DNA of 51,900 nucleotides from Bacillota bacterium (lineage in GTDB: Bacteria > Bacillota > Clostridia > Peptostreptococcales > Anaerovoracaceae): assembly GCA_017432725.1 (NCBI GenBank), contig JAFRIQ010000039.1:1-51900 (forward strand). The letters run 5' to 3'. The notes beneath the pieces were generated by a model. The model was not told where the DNA came from, ran no database searches, and saw only the letters and a program-made list of their open reading frames with translations. The translations under genes were made by a program, and so were the position numbers. Shown one piece after another: positions 24,580 through 30,362 of the stretch (the stretch's first letter is position 1; each line of letters opens with the position of its first letter).

Positions 24580-24607
24580 TTGACTTTCAGAAAGTGAAGG
24601 ATATAAT
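24580..24607 (+). promoter_or_regulatory. Strong promoter of the small RNA
   Basis: TTGACT (24580-24585), 16-bp spacer, perfect TATAAT (24602-24607). It is among the best promoters by eye in the window and points at no protein gene before the terminator at 24668-24705. Confidence 0.85.
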
Positions 24608-24613
24608 GTAAGT

Positions 24614-24705
24614 GAGCGCCGCGACAAACGGTTTGGCTCAGTATACAGTTTAAAGTTTTTTCAACTTAGAACCGTCACTGTCCAGAGTGGCGGTTCTGCT
24701 TTTTT
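24614..24705 (+). ncRNA. Putative antisense RNA of a type I toxin-antitoxin-like locus
   Basis: Predicted transcript of about 92 nt from the strong promoter to a terminator. It starts near GAGCGCCGCGAC, has a hairpin AAGTT-TTTTC-AACTT (24653-24667), and ends in the 11-bp stem AGAACCGTCAC / GTGGCGGTTCT (24668-24697, one T-G pair) followed by GCTTTTTT. It contains no obvious gene. Its 3' part is antisense to the last nine codons and the stop of the small minus-strand gene 24675-24752. Its 5' part (GAGCGCCGC, AAACGG, TTTGGCTC) repeats the 5' leader of that gene in the same sense. Transcription and function are inferred. Confidence 0.7.
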
Positions 24706-24752
24706 ACGATGATTGTAACGGTAAATCCCAATACATGCAAAGTAATCCGCAT
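24675..24752 (-). CDS. 25-residue hydrophobic peptide, putative type I toxin
   Basis: ATG (24750-24752) follows AAAGGAGG by 5 nt, a strong ribosome binding site. The peptide begins MRITLHVLGFTVTIIV, a short apolar stretch able to enter a membrane, and ends in a basic polar tail KKQNRHSGQ. A promoter lies upstream (24813-24841). The last third of the gene forms the terminator stem of the opposing small RNA. Size, composition and convergent overlap fit type I toxins in general. I cannot tie it to a named family such as Fst or TxpA. It lies between tRNA-Glu and a sugar kinase gene. Confidence 0.65.
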   Translation of the reverse strand: MRITLHVLGFTVTIIVKKQNRHSGQ

Positions 24753-24812
24753 AGGCTCCTCCTTTCAGAGCCAAACCGCCTGCCGTTTACCAAGGGTAAT
24801 GCGACGCTCTTC

Positions 24813-24841
24813 GATATATCAACATTTATTTCCCATGTCCA
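24813..24841 (-). promoter_or_regulatory. Promoter of the small peptide gene
   Basis: Minus-strand TGGACA (24836-24841), 17-bp spacer, TATATC (24813-24818). The transcript would start near GAGCGTCGC, almost the same first bases as the opposing small RNA. An inverted repeat ATGTCCAT (24835-24842) / ATGGACAT (24879-24886) covers the -35. Confidence 0.6.
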
Positions 24842-24914
24842 TCCTGCTTATGTGCACAAAAGTCATTTTTGTATTACAATGGACATATATAGGCAACAGA
24901 AAGAAGTACAGAAA

Positions 24915-25877
24915 ATGAGCAAGAACGGCATAGTAGTCATAGGCCCCGTATTCGTGGATATCAAGGGATATCCCTTAAGCAATTACAACCCCGACGGAAG
25001 GAACATGGGCGAGGTGAAGACAGTTCACGGCGGTGTGTCGAGAAACATAGTCGAAGATCTGGCCAACATGGAACTCAGGCCGACTTTTCTGAGCCTCGTC
25101 GACAACGACGGCACCGGAGAAGACGTCCTTTACCAGCTGGGAAAGCACAAGGTGAACACCGGATACATGAGAAAGGTGAAAGACGGCATGGGCATTTGGC
25201 TGGCTGTCTTCGACAATTCGGGAGACGTGGTGGCATCCATCTCCAAGCGTCCCGATTTCACCCCTATTCTCGATATCATAAATGAAAAAGGCGACGAGAT
25301 ATTCGGAAACTGCGACAGCATCTCCCTCGAGATAGATACCGACAAGGATATAGTGAAAAGCGTTTTCGAATATGCTTCAAAATACGGGAAAAAGGTCTAT
25401 GCCGTTATCTCTAACATGAGCATAGCCATCGAAAGAAGAGATTTCTTCAAGAACGTCGACTGCCTGGTATGCAACCTCGAAGAAGCCGGCATACTGTTCT
25501 CCGAAGACTATATGGACAAGACTCCGGGTGAGATGAAAGATATACTTCTGGAAAAGATAAAAGCGGCCCACATACCTTCCATGGTCGTGACCATGGGAGC
25601 GGAGGGAGCCGTCTACGCGGAGATATCCGGAGAAAACGGCGAATGCTCGGCTCTCAAAGTGGACGTGGTGGATACCACGGGAGCGGGCGACGCATTCTTT
25701 GCCGGAGTATGCGCGGGACTCACCTACGGAAAGACCCTGGGAGAAGCCTGCAGCATAGGCGCCAGGCTTTCCGCCGCCGTTATACAGACGACGGAAAACG
25801 TATGCCCGAGATTCCTGCCCGAAGAGTTCGATCTTCCTTTCGGCGACGGAAGGCAGATGAGTTTCCTCGAAGGATAG
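24915..25877 (+). CDS. PfkB-family carbohydrate/nucleoside kinase (PsuK-like)
   Basis: 320 residues. The N-terminal VIGPVFVDIKGYP and the VHGGVSRNIVEDLANM segment (GG hinge) resemble pseudouridine kinases and ribokinases. The C-terminal DTTGAGDAFFAGV carries the anion hole and catalytic Asp. The substrate is not certain; a nucleoside such as pseudouridine fits the N-terminal pattern best, but no PsuG partner is nearby. The frame is open back to 24687, but that part runs through the small-RNA locus, so I start at 24915. The ribosome binding site is weak (AAGAAG). A TACAAT at 24875-24880 may be its -10. Confidence 0.88.
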   Translation: MSKNGIVVIGPVFVDIKGYPLSNYNPDGRNMGEVKTVHGGVSRNIVEDLANMELRPTFLSLVDNDGTGEDVLYQLGKHKVNTGYMRKVKDGMGIWLAVFDNSGDVVASISKRPDFTPILDIINEKGDEIFGNCDSISLEIDTDKDIVKSVFEYASKYGKKVYAVISNMSIAIERRDFFKNVDCLVCNLEEAGILFSEDYMDKTPGEMKDILLEKIKAAHIPSMVVTMGAEGAVYAEISGENGECSALKVDVVDTTGAGDAFFAGVCAGLTYGKTLGEACSIGARLSAAVIQTTENVCPRFLPEEFDLPFGDGRQMSFLEG

Positions 25878-25892
25878 CAACGTCATATACAG

Positions 25893-25923
25893 AAAAGCTG
25901 ACGCGAAAGCGTCAGCTTTTTTC
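25893..25923. terminator. Bidirectional terminator
   Basis: AAAAGCTGACGC-GAAA-GCGTCAGCTTTT: a 12-bp stem with a GNRA loop and T-run on both strands, between the converging kinase and hydrolase genes. Confidence 0.95.
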
Positions 25924-25945
25924 ATTCCTGTCAGTCCTGTATCTG

Positions 25946-26947
25946 TTAATGGAACCTTTCGAAAAATCTCAGGACGTAATCCTGATATCTTTCAGGTTCT
26001 GTGTAGTAGCTCAGACCGTGTTCCGCGCCAGGCGAGAGCATTATCATCTTGTCCGACGCGCAGGCTTCGTAATTATCCAGAGTCATCTCCATTGGCACGA
26101 AATGGTCGTCTTCACCGTGTATGAAAAGTACGGGCACGGAAGCTTTCTTCATTGCCTCGAGCGTCGTATGCTTAACGGGATCGAAGTGGAGCTTTTCCCT
26201 GCATAGAGACCTGAGGGTGTTCGCGGGATATATGAGATGCAGACAGTCTGAAGCGACGTGATGCCATATCCTGTCTACGGAAGAATATCCGCAGTCTGCG
26301 ATGCAGCCCTTGACACTTTGCGGAAGCTTCTGCCCGCAGGTCATTAGCACCGTGGCGGCTCCCATGGAAACTCCGGCCAGGTAAATGGGAACGTTCTTGC
26401 CGAACTTCGAGATCGCCCAGTCTATCCATCCCAGGCAGTCGAAACGCTCCAGCACCCCGAAGGTTATATATTCCCCTTCGGATCCACCGTGGGCTCTTTG
26501 CTCCGCGTAGAGCACGGTGCATCCGTTCTCCTTCCAGAAATCAGCCGTCATGCCCAGGTCTCTTGCCCAGCTTCCCCTCCAGCCGTGGAACGCGATGACT
26601 ACCCTCTTTTGCCTGCTGGCCTTCACCAGATGTCCTTTAAGCGTCAGGCCGTCCAGGCTCTTTATGCTTACGTCTTCGTCAACCATGCTTTTAAGATGCT
26701 TCTCCGACACGTCAAAGGTGTTCATGAGCTTTTCGTCAAGAACGTCTTTTCCGAAGAGTTCTATGACTCCCTGGACGTCCAGGGGAGATTCCCTGTCCAC
26801 GGCCACGCTGAGCATATAGTTCCCTATATTCATGGGAGAACCTATCTTTTTTATGGCATCTTCAGCTATTGCAGCGGCTTTTTTGAACTGTTCTTCCCTT
26901 TCCTGCTGTTTTCTGCTCTTTTCACTTACGTTTTCACTCATATCCAT
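25946..26947 (-). CDS. Alpha/beta hydrolase
   Basis: 333 residues. Residues about 100-330 are an alpha/beta hydrolase: oxyanion-side AFHGWRGSW, nucleophile elbow GVSMGAA (Ser), acid in HGEDDHFVP (Asp), and catalytic His in PGAEHGLSY. The sequence resembles YqkD/BAAT-like serine hydrolases common in Firmicutes. The N-terminal 90 residues are charged and helical and have no signal peptide, so it is probably cytoplasmic. Substrate unknown. Start at 26947 with GGGGAT about 10 nt upstream. Confidence 0.88.
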   Translation of the reverse strand: MDMSENVSEKSRKQQEREEQFKKAAAIAEDAIKKIGSPMNIGNYMLSVAVDRESPLDVQGVIELFGKDVLDEKLMNTFDVSEKHLKSMVDEDVSIKSLDGLTLKGHLVKASRQKRVVIAFHGWRGSWARDLGMTADFWKENGCTVLYAEQRAHGGSEGEYITFGVLERFDCLGWIDWAISKFGKNVPIYLAGVSMGAATVLMTCGQKLPQSVKGCIADCGYSSVDRIWHHVASDCLHLIYPANTLRSLCREKLHFDPVKHTTLEAMKKASVPVLFIHGEDDHFVPMEMTLDNYEACASDKMIMLSPGAEHGLSYYTEPERYQDYVLRFFERFH

Positions 26948-27020
26948 ACTATCAATATCCCCTGAAATATTATATTATTGTACTTACCATATTATATATC
27001 CCCAAATGTGAAGTATTGGT

Positions 27021-27101
27021 AAATTTCTCCCGCCGAGAGAAATTTTGTCCGTGCTTTCGGTGATATACTCGAGGAGCTAAAAGAGATAAATATCACCGAA
27101 G
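27021..27101 (+). promoter_or_regulatory. Leader of the NAD salvage operon with two dyads
   Basis: Dyad 1: AAATTTCTC (27021-27029) / GAGAAATTT (27037-27045). Dyad 2: TTCGGTGATAT (27056-27066) / ATATCACCGAA (27090-27100), 11 bp perfect, with the ribosome binding site GGAGG directly after it. TATACT (27064-27069) inside dyad 2 could be a -10, which would make it a DNA operator. If transcription starts further upstream, it is an RNA hairpin abutting the ribosome binding site. It matches no riboswitch I know. Confidence 0.6.
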
Positions 27102-27113
27102 GAGGTATTGGAA

Positions 27114-27647
27114 ATGAAAAGATATTTGATAGTCACCGATATGCAGAAGGATTTCGTGGACGGAGCCCTGGGTTCGAAGGAAGCAGTCTCCATAGTGCCC
27201 GCAGTATGCGAAAAGATACGCAGCTTTGAGGGCGATATAATCGCGACACTCGATACCCACGGAGAAGACTACCTGGATACGAGAGAAGGACGCTTCCTTC
27301 CCGTAAAGCACTGCATAAAGGGGACCGAAGGATGGGAACTTGATAAAAACGTAAGACAGGCCCTTTCTGAAAGGGAGCATATGCTCCTTGAGAAAGGCAC
27401 CTTCGGAAGCGTGGATCTTCCGCCTCTTCTCGAAAAGATGAGCGGAAAGGAAAAGTTCGAAGTCTGCGTCATCGGCCTTTGCACCGACATCTGCGTTGTC
27501 AGCAACGCAATGCTGATCAAGGCGAACTTCCCTGAAGCAGACGTATACGTGGATGCGAAGTGCTGCGCGGGAGTGAGCCCCGAGACTCACAGGGCAGCCC
27601 TTGCCACCATGAAATGCTGCCAGATGATAATAGAGAACGAGGAATAG
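27114..27647 (+). CDS. pncA: Nicotinamidase (isochorismatase family)
   Basis: Converts nicotinamide to nicotinate and ammonia, the first step of this operon's NAD salvage path. 177 residues. Catalytic triad Asp9 (VTDMQKDF), Lys94 (LLEKGTFGS) and Cys127 (GLCTDICVVS). Metal ligands are in LDTHGEDY and PVKHC. The ATG at 27114 lies 8 nt after GGAGG; the in-frame TTG at 27108 is too close to it. The next gene starts 4 nt after the stop, so the two are co-translated. Confidence 0.94.
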   Translation: MKRYLIVTDMQKDFVDGALGSKEAVSIVPAVCEKIRSFEGDIIATLDTHGEDYLDTREGRFLPVKHCIKGTEGWELDKNVRQALSEREHMLLEKGTFGSVDLPPLLEKMSGKEKFEVCVIGLCTDICVVSNAMLIKANFPEADVYVDAKCCAGVSPETHRAALATMKCCQMIIENEE

Positions 27648-27650
27648 AAA

Positions 27651-28949
27651 ATGTCATTCGACGCTGAAAAAATAAAGGACGGATGCGTAGCCTGGATAAG
27701 AGACTTCTTCGAGGAGAACGGAAAAGGCTGCAATGCAGTCGTCGGTATCTCCGGAGGAAAGGACAGTTCAGTGACCGCGGCACTGTGCGCCGAAGCCCTT
27801 GGAAAAGACAGGGTCATAGGCGTTCTCATGCCCGACGGAGAGCAGTCCGATATAGACATGGCGAAGCTGCTGGTAGAGCACCTGGGCATAAAGCACTACG
27901 TGGTGAACATCCAGGGCAGCACGAAGGGGCTCAAAGAGGCCATACCCTTCGAACTTTCGGAGCAGAGCAGGATAAACCTTCCGCCCAGGATCAGGATGTC
28001 CACCCTCTACGCCGTATCCCAAAGCCATAACGGAAGGGTAGCAAACACCTGCAATCTGTCCGAAGACTGGGTCGGCTACTCCACAAGGTACGGAGACAGC
28101 GCGGGAGACTTTTCTCCCCTTTCCCACCTGACCGTTGCGGAAGTAAAGGCCGTGGGAAGGACCTTGGGCCTTCCCGAGTGCCTCATAGAAAAGGTGCCCT
28201 CCGACGGTCTTTCAGGTCTTTCCGATGAAGACAAACTGGGCTTTACCTACGCCGAGCTCGACAGATATATAAGGACAGGAGCCATAGAGGACAAGGAGCA
28301 CAAGGAAAAGATAGACAGGCTCCACAGGCAGAACCTTTTCAAACTCAGGCTCATGCCCTCCTACGATCCGGGACTGAAAGTTTCGGAATACGACGCGGAT
28401 CCCAAAGCCTACGGGCTGGGCATCATAGTGGGCAGGTTCCAGACCCTTCACGTAGGTCACGAATACATGATAAGGATGGCTACGGCCCTCTGCGACAGAG
28501 TGCTCATCTTCATAGGATCCTCCCAGGAGGAAGGGACAGAAAAGAACCCCTTCTCCTATGAGCTGAGAAAAGACCTTCTTGCCACCGTGTTCGGAGACAG
28601 CGTCATGATATATCCCCTTCCCGACATAGGCGTCGGGAACAACGGAAACTGGGGCGATTACGTCATAGAAAACGCCGAAAAGGTCTGCGGCATGAGACCC
28701 GACCTTCTCATCTCCGGCAAAGAGGAGAGAAGAAGAGACTGGTTCGACGGTGTCGAAGGCCTTGACATATCGGAACTTTACATACCCAAGACCATAGACA
28801 TCTCCGCGTCGGAGATGAGGGAATTCTTCCTCGAGGACGACTCAAGATCCTGGAAGAGATACGTTGACAGAAGGCTGTGGCCCAGATATGAAGAACTGAG
28901 AGATATAGTCCTGAAAGCAAGCAGGAACAAAGCTACGGAAAGCATTTAA
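27651..28949 (+). CDS. nadE: Fusion: NAD synthetase (NadE) + nicotinate/nicotinamide mononucleotide adenylyltransferase
   Basis: 432 residues in two enzyme domains. Residues 1 to about 250: ammonia-dependent NAD synthetase with P-loop SGGKDSS (34-40), NTCNLSEDWVGYSTRYGDSAGDFSP and the KVPSDGLSGLSDEDKLGFTY loop. There is no glutaminase domain. Residues about 258-420: a nucleotidyltransferase of the NadM/NadR type with GRFQTLHVGH (261-270) and ISASEMR (384-390). Together they would turn nicotinate mononucleotide into NAD in two consecutive steps. Both active sites look complete. The gene is continuous, with no frameshift between the domains. I am not aware of this combination as a standard architecture. 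Confidence 0.9.
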   Translation: MSFDAEKIKDGCVAWIRDFFEENGKGCNAVVGISGGKDSSVTAALCAEALGKDRVIGVLMPDGEQSDIDMAKLLVEHLGIKHYVVNIQGSTKGLKEAIPFELSEQSRINLPPRIRMSTLYAVSQSHNGRVANTCNLSEDWVGYSTRYGDSAGDFSPLSHLTVAEVKAVGRTLGLPECLIEKVPSDGLSGLSDEDKLGFTYAELDRYIRTGAIEDKEHKEKIDRLHRQNLFKLRLMPSYDPGLKVSEYDADPKAYGLGIIVGRFQTLHVGHEYMIRMATALCDRVLIFIGSSQEEGTEKNPFSYELRKDLLATVFGDSVMIYPLPDIGVGNNGNWGDYVIENAEKVCGMRPDLLISGKEERRRDWFDGVEGLDISELYIPKTIDISASEMREFFLEDDSRSWKRYVDRRLWPRYEELRDIVLKASRNKATESI

Positions 28950-28961
28950 AAGGAGATAGAA

Positions 28962-30158
28962 ATGAAACTTGACCCCATAGTCGTATCCCTTCTGGATACT
29001 GACCTTTACAAATTCAATATGAACCAGGTGATCTTCCACAAGCACACAGACCTCATAGGAGAATACTATTTCAAGTGCAGGAACGAGGACGTGGTGTTCA
29101 CCCCCGAGATGGTCGAGGAGATAGACGCCCAGATAGACCACCTCTGCAGCCTCAGGTTCAAAGAGGAAGAACTGAACTATCTCCGTTCCATAAGATTCAT
29201 AAAAGACGACTACGTGGAATTTTTAAGGCTCTGGCATCCCATAAGGGAATACGTGCACACTTCCCTTTCGGAAGACGGGAAGCTTTCCTGCATAGTCAAA
29301 GGCCCGCTCTTCTCCGCCATGCAGTTCGAGATATATCTTCTCGAGATAATCAACGAAGTCTACTTCAGGATGAAGTACGATTACGGCACGCTGCTTAGAT
29401 CAGCGGAAGAAAGGCTCGATAAGAAGATAAAGGCCCTGAACGACGGCACGTACAACTTCAGATTCGCTGAATTCGGATGCAGAAGAAGGCTCTCCAGGGA
29501 ATGGGAAGGCGAAGTCATCAGAAGGATGTGCTTCGATACGGACAAGTGCGTGGGAACGTCGAACGTATACTACGCCATGAAAATGGACCTCACTCCCATC
29601 GGTACCTACGCTCACGAATTCGTGCAGATGTACCAGGGCATAGACAGGATACCCCTGGCCTACACCAACTACTACGCCATGGAAGACTGGTACGATGAAT
29701 ACAAGGGCGATAACGGAACGGCCCTGTCAGACACCATAACCACGGACCTTTTCCTCATGGACTTCAACCACTCCATGGTAAACAACTATACGGGCGTACG
29801 CCACGATTCCGGGGATCCCTACGAATGGGGAGAGAAGATCATAGCCCACTATATAAAGTACGGGGCGGACCCGAAGACAAAGACCCTGCTCTTTTCCAAC
29901 AGCCTCAACTTCGACGAAGCGGAAAAGATCTACCAGTACTTCAAGGATAAGTCAAAGGTATCCTTCGGCATAGGCACCTTCTGTTCCAACGATACCTGCG
30001 AAGAGCCTCTCAATATAGTCATAAAGCTCCAGTACGTGAACGGAAGGCCCGTGGCGAAACTTTCGGACACCCCGGAAAAAGCCATGTGCCAGGATCCGGA
30101 ATACATAGATTACCTTAAGAGAGCCGTAGCATTCAGACTGAAAAGGGAGACGCTTTGA
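28962..30158 (+). CDS. pncB: Nicotinate phosphoribosyltransferase
   Basis: Makes nicotinate mononucleotide from nicotinate and PRPP. 398 residues, as in PncB. LLDTDLYKFNMNQVIF at the N-terminus, FRFAEFGCRRRLS, GTSNVYYAMK and GVRHDSGDPYEWGEK (phosphoribosyl binding; conserved His before the SGDP motif) are diagnostic. AAGGAG lies upstream, 12 nt after the fusion gene. With PncA and the fusion protein it completes the path from nicotinamide to NAD in one operon, closed by a strong terminator. Confidence 0.95.
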   Translation: MKLDPIVVSLLDTDLYKFNMNQVIFHKHTDLIGEYYFKCRNEDVVFTPEMVEEIDAQIDHLCSLRFKEEELNYLRSIRFIKDDYVEFLRLWHPIREYVHTSLSEDGKLSCIVKGPLFSAMQFEIYLLEIINEVYFRMKYDYGTLLRSAEERLDKKIKALNDGTYNFRFAEFGCRRRLSREWEGEVIRRMCFDTDKCVGTSNVYYAMKMDLTPIGTYAHEFVQMYQGIDRIPLAYTNYYAMEDWYDEYKGDNGTALSDTITTDLFLMDFNHSMVNNYTGVRHDSGDPYEWGEKIIAHYIKYGADPKTKTLLFSNSLNFDEAEKIYQYFKDKSKVSFGIGTFCSNDTCEEPLNIVIKLQYVNGRPVAKLSDTPEKAMCQDPEYIDYLKRAVAFRLKRETL

Positions 30159-30191
30159 CCTCGCTCTAAAACCTGTATTTTGACCATCATT

Positions 30192-30220
30192 GTCCGGTCC
30201 CCGGGGGACCGGACTTTTTT
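30192..30220 (+). terminator. Terminator of the NAD salvage operon
   Basis: GTCCGGTCCCC / GGGGACCGGAC perfect stem followed by TTTTTT. Confidence 0.92.
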
Positions 30221-30279
30221 GCGTTCAAACGCCTCAATACATACAAAACTTAACAGGTCAAAAGTCCTTTCCCTTATGA

Positions 30280-30320
30280 TATAATATATTGAATATTTAT
30301 GTCTTCCATGTCATAAATAT
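30280..30320 (+). promoter_or_regulatory. -10 element and dyad upstream of the histidine kinase
   Basis: TATAAT at 30280-30285. It is followed by a perfect 9-bp inverted repeat ATATTTATG (30293-30301) / CATAAATAT (30312-30320) at the expected transcription start. It may be an operator or a 5' hairpin. No good -35 is seen. Confidence 0.5.
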
Positions 30321-30362
30321 CGACTCGTTTTGAAAACGTAATGCGGGGGAGCTTAAAGCACT

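Noticed and set aside
24835..24886. ATGTCCAT/ATGGACAT dyad as a separate operator
   Set aside because: It coincides with the -35 of the peptide gene promoter; a second role is possible but there is no further support, so it is reported only with that promoter.
24687..24914. Upstream extension of the PfkB kinase frame
   Set aside because: These 76 codons run antisense to the small peptide gene and through its promoter, with no ribosome binding site; the family's N-terminal strand begins at 24915.
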